The notes under the pieces: generated by a model
Seen by the model: only the letters and a program-made list of their open reading frames with translations
Told to the model about the DNA's origin: nothing
Database searches by the model: none
Shown here: positions 1-7,183 of the stretch, piece after piece
Numbering within the stretch: position 1 is the stretch's first letter
How the letters are laid out: every line of letters starts with the position of its first letter
Source of the DNA: Trinickia symbiotica
Lineage (GTDB): Bacteria > Pseudomonadota > Gammaproteobacteria > Burkholderiales > Burkholderiaceae
Assembly (NCBI RefSeq): GCF_002934455.1
Contig: NZ_PTIR01000002.1
Location: 434,001-498,000 of the forward strand
Length of the DNA: 64,000 bases
Direction of reading: 5' to 3'
Position numbers and translations under genes: made by a program

Positions 1-2
1 TG

Positions 3-92
3 CCGCGGGCCGCCTCGCAACTGACGGACGAAGAGCGGCGCACGCTGCAGGAAATGTTCGCTGATGCTGCGCGCCGCAGCTCGTCGAATTGA
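3..92 (+). CDS. C-terminal end of an unidentified protein (5' end outside window)
   Basis: An open frame enters from the left edge and ends at a TGA at 90-92. The last residues read LTDEERRTLQEMFADAARR followed by SSSN. A charged helical tail starting LTDEERRTL is common at the end of MarR-type regulators, but 29 residues are too few to name the family. It converges on the oxidoreductase gene that ends 14 bp further on the other strand. Confidence 0.45.
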   Translation, partial: PRAASQLTDEERRTLQEMFADAARRSSSN

Positions 93-105
93 GGCGCGTC
101 CAAAA

Positions 106-1278
106 CTAGACGACGTTCTTCTCCACGATGGGACGATTTTCCAGAACGCGGTCCCAGCTCAGGGAGGACAGATCGAGCGTCGTGTACTTTCCATCGAGAA
201 TCAACTCGCTCACGCCCCGGCCCGTCGCGGGGCCTTGCTGCAAGCCATGGCCGCTGTATCCATTCGCAAACACGCAGTTCGCGATGTCGGGGTGGTAACC
301 GATGATGGCGTTATGGTCGAATACGTTGTACTCGTAGTACCCGGACCAACAGTTTTCTACGCGAAGGGCTTCGAACTCCGGGACGCGATGCGCGAGCGTC
401 GGCCAAATGACCTCGTCGAAGAGATCGTGATCGACTTCGTCCAGCGGCAGATCGTCCGGATCGTTGTCCGCGCTCGGCGACGTACCGGTGATATAAGTCT
501 TGCCTTCAGGACGGAAGTAGACGCCCGTCGGGTCGATCAACAACGGGCTGTTCGTCAGACGCGCCGGTGACGAGACGTTGAAAATGCTGCGACGTCGCGC
601 ATAGACAGGGATATCGATGCCCATCATCTCCGAGATCTTGCGCGCCCATGCGCCCGCCGCATTGACGAGCGTGTCGCATGGATACCGTTCGCCGTTGCCG
701 GCGACGACGTGGGTGACCTTTCGACCGTCACGGACCAGGCCCGTCACCTCCGCTGCGACATAACGCGCGCCGAGCGATTGCGCCTTTTTACGCAGCGCCT
801 GAACCAGGCCATAGCCGTCGAACCAGCCCTCCCCGCTGACGCCGTATGCCCCCGCAGCGATGTCTTCGACGTTGAGCCAGGGGAACTTTGCCTTCAGCGC
901 GTCTTGCGATAGCAGATCGATATCGGCCCCGAGCCGCCTTTGCAGCGCGTGGTTCTCACGCAGCGTCGTTTCTCCCGACGGCGTAGCCAGAAACAGGTAG
1001 CCGCCTTCGTGCAAGTCGATCGAGGGCTGGCTTCCGTCCACCTCGAGCAGCTCGCCGATGCGACGCAGGAAGTCAATGCCAAAGAGCGACATCTGAATCG
1101 ACAGCGGCGTAGAGAACTGCTGACGGATCGATGCGGCCGATAGCGCGGAAGACGACCTCGCATAGCTCGGATCACGCTCGATGACGGTCACCGACACCGT
1201 CGGATCCGACGCACGCAGAAAGTAAGCGATCGAACTGCCGATTACGCCGCCGCCCACGATAACGACTTGAGAACTCAC
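106..1278 (-). CDS. FAD-dependent oxidoreductase (DAO family), probable pipecolate/amino-acid oxidase
   Basis: About 390 residues, the usual length of DAO-family flavoenzymes. The N-terminus reads VVIVGGGVIGSS, the Rossmann GxGxxG that binds the ADP part of FAD. The C-terminus has the family's closing NGYSGHGLQQGPATG flavin-binding stretch. I chose the GTG at 1278 because AGGAG stands 6 nt upstream and the protein then begins directly at the Rossmann strand. Longer in-frame starts add about 70 residues of unlikely sequence. It lies 113 bp downstream of the ALDH7 gene on the same strand, so the two probably form an operon. In Pseudomonas putida lysine catabolism an AmaA-type pipecolate oxidase makes piperideine-6-carboxylate for AmaB, and that role is inferred here from context. 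Another amine or D-amino-acid substrate remains possible. Confidence 0.85.
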   Translation of the reverse strand: MSSQVVIVGGGVIGSSIAYFLRASDPTVSVTVIERDPSYARSSSALSAASIRQQFSTPLSIQMSLFGIDFLRRIGELLEVDGSQPSIDLHEGGYLFLATPSGETTLRENHALQRRLGADIDLLSQDALKAKFPWLNVEDIAAGAYGVSGEGWFDGYGLVQALRKKAQSLGARYVAAEVTGLVRDGRKVTHVVAGNGERYPCDTLVNAAGAWARKISEMMGIDIPVYARRRSIFNVSSPARLTNSPLLIDPTGVYFRPEGKTYITGTSPSADNDPDDLPLDEVDHDLFDEVIWPTLAHRVPEFEALRVENCWSGYYEYNVFDHNAIIGYHPDIANCVFANGYSGHGLQQGPATGRGVSELILDGKYTTLDLSSLSWDRVLENRPIVEKNVV

Positions 1279-1391
1279 GACTTGCTCCTGCTTGCAGAAG
1301 TTCGGGCGCTCCATGAGAGCGCCCTCACGAACCGAGGCGCCAATATGCCCTCCGCCGAAAGGCACAACGGCTAATCCGGAAGACCCCGCGC

Positions 1392-2891
1392 TTATTCGAT
1401 GTTGAAGTCGATACCTTGCGCCAGCGGCAACGCCGATGAGAAGTTGACCGTGTTCGTGGCGCGGCGCATATAAGCCTTCCAAGCATCCGAGCCCGACTCG
1501 CGTCCCCCGCCCGTCTCTTTCTCACCGCCGAACGCGCCGCCGATTTCCGCGCCGCTCGGGCCGATGTTGACGTTCGCGATGCCGCAATCGCTGCCCGAGG
1601 CCGACAGGAAGCGCTCGCTCTCACGCATGTCCGTCGTGAATACGCAGGACGAGAGCCCATGCGCCGCGGCGTTGTTCGCTTCGATCGCTTCGTTGAAGTC
1701 GCTGTACTTGAGAACGTAGAGAATCGGCGCGAACGTCTCCTTCAGCACGATTTCCGTCTGCGACGGCATTTCGACGATGGCCGGGCGCACGTAGAAGCCG
1801 TTTTCATTGCCGGCAACGACATGGCGCTCACCGCCGAACACCTTGCCGCCTTCGCGCTTTGCCTGCTCCAAAGCCGCCTGCATGCGATTGAACGCGGATT
1901 CGTCGATGAGCGGGCCCATCAGCGTGCCCTGCTCGAGCGGATTGCCAATCGCGACCTTGCCGTACAAGGTCTTCAGACGCTCGACTGTTTTGTCGTAGAC
2001 GCTTTCATGAACGAACAGGCGCCGCAAGCTCGTACAGCGTTGACCGGCCGTGCCGACCGCCGAGAACAGGATGCCGCGCAGCGCCAGTTCCATGTCCGCC
2101 GTTTGCGAAACGATGCCGGCGTTGTTGCCGCCGAGCTCGAGAATCGAGCGGCCAAAGCGGCGCGCGACTTCGACACCGACCGCACGCCCCATCTCTGTGC
2201 TGCCCGTCGCGCTCACGATGCTCGAACGCCGGTCCGACACCAGCTTGGCGCCGACGTCGCGGCCTCCATTGACGACGCACGTCAGTCCTTCGGGGGCCTC
2301 GCCGAACTCCTTCAGCGCATCGTGCAGAATCCTGTCGACGGCCAGTGCCGTCAGCGGAGCCTTCTCCGATGGCTTCCAGATGACCGCATTGCCGCACACC
2401 AAAGCCAGCGCGGCGTTCCACGACCATACGGCCGCCGGGAAATTGAACGCCGAGATCACCGTGCAGACGCCCAACGGATGCCACGTTTCCGCCATGCGAT
2501 GGCCCGGGCGCTCTGACGCGATCGTCAGGCCGTAGAGCTGGCGAGACAGGCCGACCGCGAAGTCGCAGATGTCGATCATTTCCTGCACTTCGCCGAGGCC
2601 TTCCTGCAGAATCTTGCCCGTCTCGAGCGTGATGATGCTGCCGAGCGCACGCTTGCGCTCACGCAGCTTGTTGCCGAGGAGGCGCACCAGCTCTCCACGA
2701 CGCGGCGCCGGAACGTTGCGCCAGACCTTGAAGGCATCCTGCGCTTTTGCGAGCGCTGCATCGACTTCAGCGACGGTCTTGCTTGCGACCCGGCCGATGA
2801 GCTCGCCGTTGATGGGCGAATGCACGGCGATGTCGCCAGCTTCCGCGAGATGGGAGATGCCGAGTTCGGAGAGGATGGTCGATGCTTTCAT
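1392..2891 (-). CDS. amaB: ALDH7-type L-piperidine-6-carboxylate / aminoadipate-semialdehyde dehydrogenase (AmaB-like)
   Basis: 499 residues, full length for the antiquitin (ALDH7) family. It oxidises aminoadipate semialdehyde, in equilibrium with piperideine-6-carboxylate, to 2-aminoadipate with NAD+ in lysine degradation. Visible landmarks are SAFNFPAAVWSWNAALAL in the coenzyme region, LELGGNNAGIV with the general-base Glu, and GTAGQRCTSLRRL with the catalytic Cys. The GQRCTSLRR context and the glycine-rich FGGEKETGGGRESGSD segment near the C-terminus are ALDH7 features rather than generic ALDH. The ATG has GAGGG about 8 nt upstream. A GTTTC-N6-GAAAT half-perfect operator lies 16-31 nt before the start codon, where a bound repressor would block transcription. 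The gene is divergent from the XRE-cupin regulator. Confidence 0.9.
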   Translation of the reverse strand: MKASTILSELGISHLAEAGDIAVHSPINGELIGRVASKTVAEVDAALAKAQDAFKVWRNVPAPRRGELVRLLGNKLRERKRALGSIITLETGKILQEGLGEVQEMIDICDFAVGLSRQLYGLTIASERPGHRMAETWHPLGVCTVISAFNFPAAVWSWNAALALVCGNAVIWKPSEKAPLTALAVDRILHDALKEFGEAPEGLTCVVNGGRDVGAKLVSDRRSSIVSATGSTEMGRAVGVEVARRFGRSILELGGNNAGIVSQTADMELALRGILFSAVGTAGQRCTSLRRLFVHESVYDKTVERLKTLYGKVAIGNPLEQGTLMGPLIDESAFNRMQAALEQAKREGGKVFGGERHVVAGNENGFYVRPAIVEMPSQTEIVLKETFAPILYVLKYSDFNEAIEANNAAAHGLSSCVFTTDMRESERFLSASGSDCGIANVNIGPSGAEIGGAFGGEKETGGGRESGSDAWKAYMRRATNTVNFSSALPLAQGIDFNIE

Positions 2892-2906
2892 TTGATCCCT
2901 CTTAAA

Positions 2907-2922
2907 GTTTCCGATACGAAAT
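2907..2922. promoter_or_regulatory. Operator candidate 1, GTTTC-N6-GAAAT
   Basis: GTTTC at 2907-2911 and GAAAT at 2918-2922 flank six bases. This is the same architecture as two perfect copies in the same intergenic region, with one mismatch. It lies immediately upstream of the ALDH7 start codon. It is probably bound by the divergent XRE-cupin regulator (inference). Confidence 0.55.
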
Positions 2923-3060
2923 TCAAGTACATCGGGGAACTATACACTCGTGCCGTCACCGCTACAACGTCTGCCTACGACGTTCCGCATGTGCGCCGAC
3001 GCGGGCAAGCCGACGCTCAGCGTGGCCACTCAGTAACCAAGATCCGCCTCGATTAAACGG

Positions 3061-3076
3061 GTTTCACATCGGAAAC
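3061..3076. promoter_or_regulatory. Operator candidate 2, GTTTC-N6-GAAAC
   Basis: This is a perfect inverted repeat: GTTTC at 3061-3065, ACATCG, then GAAAC at 3072-3076. It sits in the middle of the 394-bp divergent region between the ALDH7 gene and the XRE-cupin gene. Apart from the three operator-like sites, that region holds only a possible TATGAT -10 at 3233-3238. Confidence 0.6.
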
Positions 3077-3153
3077 GATACGTCTGCGGGCCCGTCCCGA
3101 TCGCTAGCCGGCCCTACCCATTAGCAACTATGGCGTCTCCGCGGTCGCCATAC

Positions 3154-3169
3154 GTTTCACAAAAGAAAC
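3154..3169. promoter_or_regulatory. Operator candidate 3, GTTTC-N6-GAAAC
   Basis: This is a perfect inverted repeat: GTTTC at 3154-3158, ACAAAA, then GAAAC at 3165-3169. The arms are identical to candidate 2 and the spacer differs, as expected for a protein-binding site. It lies 117 bp before the regulator start codon and may mediate autoregulation. Confidence 0.6.
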
Positions 3170-3285
3170 TTTCGAAGCGAGGAGCTGCGCTCCGCGCCGC
3201 CGGATCATTGGTTTCCCGGCGCCCGTCTTTGTTATGATAGGAAACTTGACATGCCGATCGTTAGGACTGCGATCCATCCCCGCAT

Positions 3286-3933
3286 ATGGAAAAAACTCTC
3301 CTGAAGCCAGCTGAGCAGGGCTCCTCCGAGCTTGGCAAGCGAGTGAAGGCCGCCCGGTTGCGGCACGACTACACACTCGAGGTCGCGAGCCGTGTATGCG
3401 GCGTATCGCGCTCGACCCTCTCGAAGATCGAAAACGGCATCATGTCGCCGACTTTCGACGTGCTTCAGAAGATCGTCCATGGCCTGAACATCGACCTCGG
3501 CGAACTCTTCGGCTCGAGTCCGAAACCCGCCGCGAGCGGGCGGCGTGCGTTGACGCGCAAGGGCGGCGGGCAAATGCACGCGGCGGGCTGCTATCTCATG
3601 GAGCTGCTCGCCACCGATCTCTCGCAAAAGGCAATGCATCCGTTCCGGATACGGATCACCGCGCATTCTCTCGACGACTTCACCGAATGGGGGCGTCATG
3701 AAGGCGAGGAGTTTCTCTATGTGCTGAGCGGCAGCGTTTGTCTGTACTCCGAACTGTATGCGCCGACGCATCTGGAAGCGGGCGACAGCATTTATTTCGA
3801 CAGCCGCACCGGGCACGCGGCGGTCTCGACGAGCAAGGACGACGCCGAAGTGTTGTGGATCATCGACGAAGGCCATATCGCGGCCTTCGATGCCGGCGCT
3901 CCGCCCCCTTCGCTGATCAAGCGCCCTGCCTGA
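3286..3933 (+). CDS. XRE-family regulator with C-terminal cupin sensor
   Basis: 215 residues. Residues about 17-72 form an XRE helix-turn-helix (VASRVCGVSRSTLSKIENG, then SPTFDVLQKIVHGLNIDLGELF). Residues about 115-200 form a cupin barrel with GEEFLYVLSGSV and the matching LEAGDSIYFDSRTGHA strand. This HTH-cupin class usually represses amino-acid or polyamine catabolic genes and releases DNA when the small-molecule ligand binds the cupin. The gene is divergent from amaB-oxidase and 31 bp upstream of the reductase gene, so it is the likely local regulator of both arms. The three GTTTC-N6-GAAAC sites upstream are its probable targets. No strong ribosome-binding site precedes the ATG. Confidence 0.88.
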   Translation: MEKTLLKPAEQGSSELGKRVKAARLRHDYTLEVASRVCGVSRSTLSKIENGIMSPTFDVLQKIVHGLNIDLGELFGSSPKPAASGRRALTRKGGGQMHAAGCYLMELLATDLSQKAMHPFRIRITAHSLDDFTEWGRHEGEEFLYVLSGSVCLYSELYAPTHLEAGDSIYFDSRTGHAAVSTSKDDAEVLWIIDEGHIAAFDAGAPPPSLIKRPA

Positions 3934-3964
3934 TTCCATCCCCATACGCCGCGCGACCTGAAAC

Positions 3965-4894
3965 ATGCCGACACTTCTCACCTTCGATGCCACCGCAACG
4001 GCGGCCCTTCTCGACTTCGAAGCACTTGTCGATTCGCTCTCCGTCGCCGCTCAGGAGCATGACGCCGGGCAGATCCGCTCGCCCGTGCGCACCGCATTGC
4101 CGCTCAACGAAGGCGGCGTGCTTCTCTCGATGCCGGCAAGCGCGCACGATATCGCCATTCACAAACTCGTCAGTGTCTGCCCGCGCAACGCGGCGCGCGA
4201 CATGCCGACGATCTTCGGGGCGGTAACCGTCTGCGACGCCACGACGGGCCAGCCAGAGTTCATTCTCGACGGTCCGACGGTCACGGGACGCCGGACGGCG
4301 GCGCTCTCGATGCTCGGCGTCAAGCTGCTGCATCCTTCGGCTCCGCGCACCTTCCTTCTCATTGGCACGGGACAAGAAGCGCGCTTCCATGCGGCCGCGA
4401 TCGGCGCGCTGCATCAGGGCGCGAAGATCTTCGTCAAGGGCCGCACGCCCTCGTCCGAGCAAGCGTTCTGCGAGCAGATGGCGCGCGAAGGCGTCGCCGT
4501 TGCCGCTCTTGCGCAGGTGTCCGCGGACGGACCGATTCCTGACGACATCGATACGGTCATTGCGGCTACGACGAGCAAGATTCCCGTCTACACCGATGGC
4601 GCGAAAGCGAGCCGCCTCGTGATCGGTGTCGGCGCGTTCACGCCCGACGCGGCCGAGATCGCCGCCGAAACGGTCCGGGCGAGCCGCGTCTTCGTCGATG
4701 ATTTCGCCGCGGCAAAAGAGGAAGCGGGCGATCTGCTGCAAGCGGGAGTCGACTGGAGTGCTGTCCGTTCGCTCGGTTCGGTCGTCGGCGGCGAAGTTCG
4801 GAAAGATCAGCCGATGGTCTTCAAGACCGTCGGCAGTGGCGCGTGGGATCTCGCCGCGTGTCGGGTCGCGCGCGCGGCCGCCGCCCGGACATAG
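3965..4894 (+). CDS. Ornithine cyclodeaminase-family Delta1-piperideine/pyrroline-2-carboxylate reductase
   Basis: 309 residues, the family's normal length. The sequence carries IRSPVRTALPL and GGVLLSMPAS near the N-terminus and TGRRTAALSMLGVKLL before the nucleotide-binding Rossmann segment FLLIGTGQEARFHA. These fit the OCD/mu-crystallin branch that reduces cyclic imino acids with NAD(P)H rather than true ornithine cyclodeaminase. In the D-lysine route Delta1-piperideine-2-carboxylate is reduced to L-pipecolate, which the neighbouring oxidase and AmaB would carry on to aminoadipate. It follows the regulator by 31 bp on the same strand and is probably co-transcribed with it. A role in hydroxyproline-derived pyrroline-2-carboxylate reduction is the main alternative. 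Confidence 0.82.
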   Translation: MPTLLTFDATATAALLDFEALVDSLSVAAQEHDAGQIRSPVRTALPLNEGGVLLSMPASAHDIAIHKLVSVCPRNAARDMPTIFGAVTVCDATTGQPEFILDGPTVTGRRTAALSMLGVKLLHPSAPRTFLLIGTGQEARFHAAAIGALHQGAKIFVKGRTPSSEQAFCEQMAREGVAVAALAQVSADGPIPDDIDTVIAATTSKIPVYTDGAKASRLVIGVGAFTPDAAEIAAETVRASRVFVDDFAAAKEEAGDLLQAGVDWSAVRSLGSVVGGEVRKDQPMVFKTVGSGAWDLAACRVARAAAART

Positions 4895-5008
4895 GACTGA
4901 TTGAGCCCCATTGGGGGGCGTGCATTGGCCGACGACCGAACGTCGGGCTGCCCAACGACGAAGCGCCCTCCTGCAGCGATACCCGTTTTGTAGTATTCTC
5001 TTACTTCG

Positions 5009-5027
5009 CGTGCTGCAATGCAGCACG
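5009..5027. promoter_or_regulatory. Perfect 19-bp palindrome upstream of the SBF transporter gene
   Basis: CGTGCTGCA at 5009-5017 and TGCAGCACG at 5019-5027 are perfect inverted copies around a single A at 5018. The element ends 7 bp before the ATG chosen for the transporter and 28 bp before an alternative GTG. It could be an operator or an mRNA hairpin masking the translation start. Confidence 0.5.
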
Positions 5028-5033
5028 GAAGTA

Positions 5034-6077
5034 ATGGTTACGGAATCCTGCATCGTGTCCCGCCCCAAGTACCTTCCCGACAATTTCACGTTGGCCCTTG
5101 TCGGAACCGTCGTTTTCGCGAGCCTGCTGCCGTGCCGCGGTGAAACCGCGGTGGCAGTCGATTGGTCGACCGACCTCGCCATCGCCCTGCTCTTCTTTTT
5201 GCACGGCGCGAAGCTGCCGCGTGAAGCAATCGTATCCGGCGCCACGAATTGGCGCCTGCACGGTCTCGTGCTGCTGAGCACCTTCGCGCTGTTTCCGCTG
5301 CTCGGCCTTGCCTTCAAGCCGGTCCTCTCACCGCTCGTCACACCGGCGATGTATGGCGGCATCCTGTTCCTCTGCACGCTGCCGTCGACCGTGCAGTCGT
5401 CGATCGCGTTCACGTCGATGGCGAAAGGAAATGTGTCCGCAGCGGTTTGCAGTGCGTCGGCCTCGAGCTTGCTCGGCATCTTCATCACGCCCGCGCTGGC
5501 GGGCGTGCTGATTTCGAGTCATGCGACGTCGGGCTCTGGCTGGCACACGGTCGGCAACATCGTGCTGCAGTTGCTCGTACCGTTCGTGTGCGGACAATTG
5601 CTGCGGCCGGTGCTCGGCGGATGGATCGACCGCAATCGCGGCGTCGTCCGCTTCGTCGATCAAGGCTCGATTCTGCTCGTCGTCTACTCCGCGTTCAGCG
5701 AGGCCATCAACGAGGGGCTTTGGCATCGCGTGCCGGTCTCGGCGCTGGTCGGATTGCTCGTCGTGAGCGCCGTCTTGCTGGCCGCCGCGCTGATCGTTAC
5801 GGCGACGGCGAGCAAGTGGCTCGGCTTCGAGCGCGAGGACCGCGTCACGATCATTTTCTGCGGCTCAAAAAAGAGCCTCGCGTCGGGCATCCCAATGGCG
5901 AAGGTCATCTTCGCCTCCCATGCTGTCGGCGCGGCAGTGCTGCCGCTCATGCTATTCCATCAAATACAGCTGATGGTCTGCGCCGCGCTCGCGCAACGAT
6001 GGGGTGCCGCCGCCGCTCGTGCCGACGCGCGCGAAGCGAAAAGCGGAAACCAGCGGGCCTTCAACGAAACGGTTTGA
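5034..6077 (+). CDS. SBF-like (bile acid:Na+ symporter family) transporter
   Basis: About 347 residues with nine to ten hydrophobic segments. It matches the SBF-like branch (YP_ or RCH1-like) in having SRPKYLPDNFTLAL at the start, FFLHGAKLPREAI after the second membrane span, LPSTVQSSIAFTSMAKGN in the conserved core, and FCGSKKSLASGIPMAKVIF near the end. Members exchange Na+ for organic anions; the substrate cannot be read from sequence. It lies 139 bp after the reductase gene, and uptake of a lysine-derived acid is only a guess from location. The start is either this ATG or a GTG at 5055 that has CGGAA 9 nt before it; both leave the first membrane span intact. Confidence 0.8.
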   Translation: MVTESCIVSRPKYLPDNFTLALVGTVVFASLLPCRGETAVAVDWSTDLAIALLFFLHGAKLPREAIVSGATNWRLHGLVLLSTFALFPLLGLAFKPVLSPLVTPAMYGGILFLCTLPSTVQSSIAFTSMAKGNVSAAVCSASASSLLGIFITPALAGVLISSHATSGSGWHTVGNIVLQLLVPFVCGQLLRPVLGGWIDRNRGVVRFVDQGSILLVVYSAFSEAINEGLWHRVPVSALVGLLVVSAVLLAAALIVTATASKWLGFEREDRVTIIFCGSKKSLASGIPMAKVIFASHAVGAAVLPLMLFHQIQLMVCAALAQRWGAAAARADAREAKSGNQRAFNETV

Positions 6078-6134
6078 CCGCGCCCGCTCCGCGGAAACTG
6101 AGAACAGGTGATGGCCTGCTTGTCGATCCGCCGC

Positions 6135-6557
6135 TCACTGCTGCGCGGGCGGTTGCGGATTATTCGCCGGGTTCGTATCGAATTTCAGCACGCGTTGGAT
6201 GCCGTCGTTAGCGACAAGAGCCGACAACCGCGCATGAAGCTGGTCCGCAATATCCCTCTCATAGACCGGCTCGCCGCCTACATAGACGGTGAATGACCTC
6301 AGGTATTTCGCCTTCTTTTCCGGATTCCCGATCGTCTCCTTCGTCCATCGATAGAGCGGATAGCGCTCGGGGCCCGCGCGTTCGGCCTCCGCAACGTAAT
6401 CCGTGAATGCGTCGAATTGGCACACGAGCGTTGCGTTGCTCCGACGCAAGATCAATTCGATCGCATCACGGCACGGATGCAGCGCCCCGGCCCGCAAGGC
6501 CTCGGCAAGCTCCGGCGCAACGTCGATTCGCACTTGGTATTGCCATCGTTCTTCCAT
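6135..6557 (-). CDS. Conserved hypothetical protein, 140 aa
   Basis: No family recognised. The protein is soluble and charged, with YQVRIDVAPELAEALRAG at the start and a proline/asparagine tail (NPANNPQPPAQQ). The central part (LYRWTKETIGNPEKKAKYL) is likely helical. A GAGG stands 6 nt before the ATG, which supports translation. The start codon lies 5 bp from a stretch resembling the first codons of the acetyltransferase at 7708, so the boundary was probably rearranged by the neighbouring duplication. Confidence 0.6.
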   Translation of the reverse strand: MEERWQYQVRIDVAPELAEALRAGALHPCRDAIELILRRSNATLVCQFDAFTDYVAEAERAGPERYPLYRWTKETIGNPEKKAKYLRSFTVYVGGEPVYERDIADQLHARLSALVANDGIQRVLKFDTNPANNPQPPAQQ

Positions 6558-6561
6558 CGGA

Positions 6562-6594
6562 TGCCTCGCGAAGTGAAATCCGTACTGCTTTCAT
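6562..6594 (-). pseudogene. Relic of an acetyltransferase start (first ~11 codons)
   Basis: Read on the minus strand this begins ATG and gives MKAVRISLREA. The intact acetyltransferase one repeat unit away begins METGRISLRVA. After these codons the frame does not continue as an acetyltransferase, and the 140-aa gene begins in a different frame. It is the left edge of the direct repeat that carries the first secreted-protein copy. Confidence 0.55.
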
Positions 6595-6603
6595 GGAATC
6601 TCA

Positions 6604-6673
6604 ATTGTTCGAGTTTCAGGAAATGTGATGTTGGACAAGGCCTCTTTGTCTGAGTGCTCGACATCTCTACACT
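6604..6673 (+). promoter_or_regulatory. Promoter of secreted-protein copy 1 with conserved upstream element
   Basis: The -35 box is TTGTCT at 6646-6651 and the -10 box is TACACT at 6668-6673, with a 16-bp spacer. A conserved element at 6604-6625 contains TTGTTCGAG and the inverted repeat TTTC-AG-GAAA, ending 20 bp before the -35 box. The same three parts with the same spacing precede all three gene copies, including the divergent third copy. An alternative reading is that GGAAAT is an ECF-type -35 box. Confidence 0.6.
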
Positions 6674-6751
6674 GCAAGACATCAACACAGCGCACCGCAA
6701 TGGACTCGGTCCACGCGGTTCCCAGCCAGTTAAAACGTACCGGAGGTCATC

Positions 6752-7027
6752 ATGAAGACGAAGTTTATCGCTGCTCTTGTTCTCGCTGCATCCGCGTCGA
6801 TCGCCGCGCCCGCTTTCGCGAGCGGTTATGGTCCCGCACCGTCCTATCGTCCTGACGTCGGTGCGCCGTCGTCGCAACGTGGCATCAGCGCGCAAACGCT
6901 CGCGGCAGAGCAAGGCAATACCGCCGCTACGCAAAGCGACGTTGGCGGCTCGGTCTCGGTAGCGCAGTCGGGCGGCGCCCGTGTCGAGGCGGGTGGTCAT
7001 ATCAACGACACGTTCTTCGGTCGTTGA
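6752..7027 (+). CDS. Small secreted protein, paralogue 1 of 3
   Basis: 91 residues with a clear Sec signal peptide (MKTKFIAALVLAASASIAA, cleavage probably after AFA). The mature part is about 68 residues. It opens with GYGPAPSYRPDVGAPSSQR, continues with GISAQTLAAEQ, and ends in a glycine/serine-rich stretch with DVGGSVSVAQSGG. It has no cysteines, so it is probably periplasmic or extracellular and unstructured in part. CGGAGG stands about 7 nt before the ATG. Similar small proteins occur in Burkholderia-group genomes, but I know of no assigned function. It is nearly identical to copy 2. Confidence 0.85.
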   Translation: MKTKFIAALVLAASASIAAPAFASGYGPAPSYRPDVGAPSSQRGISAQTLAAEQGNTAATQSDVGGSVSVAQSGGARVEAGGHINDTFFGR

Positions 7028-7093
7028 TTGCAAGTTGCAGGGCGTGCTGCAGTGATGCTCTAAAGCGACTGCACTAGCTTTACGCGCCTCTCG

Positions 7094-7124
7094 AGCGCCA
7101 TCGCGTGATGAACGCGATGGCGCT
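7094..7124 (+). terminator. Rho-independent-type hairpin after secreted copy 1
   Basis: A perfect 12-bp stem (AGCGCCATCGCG / CGCGATGGCGCT) surrounds a 7-nt loop and is followed by TTTACTATT. The stem core recurs after copy 2, and a related stem follows copy 3. Confidence 0.75.
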
Positions 7125-7183
7125 TTACTATTGGCTGCGGCAGATGGAGCAAGAAGAAACGCTATTGCTCGCCCAGCGCTTTT

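Larger units (their letters stand above)
6567..7124 (+). repeat. Direct repeat, unit A (promoter + secreted gene + terminator)
   Basis: This stretch aligns with 7681-8238. The offset is a constant 1114 bp from the left edge through the stop codon, with small indels only around the terminator. It contains the upstream element, promoter, the complete 91-codon gene and the terminator hairpin. The start codons, -35/-10 boxes and upstream element are all exactly 1114 bp apart, so this is a recent duplication with the acetyltransferase gene caught between the units. Confidence 0.85.

Noticed and set aside
3233-3238. TATGAT as -10 box of the XRE-cupin gene
   Set aside because: No convincing -35 box at 16-18 bp; left as a possibility, not a feature.
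4901-4921. CCCC-ATT-GGGG hairpin after the reductase gene as a terminator
   Set aside because: The stem is short and no T-run follows.
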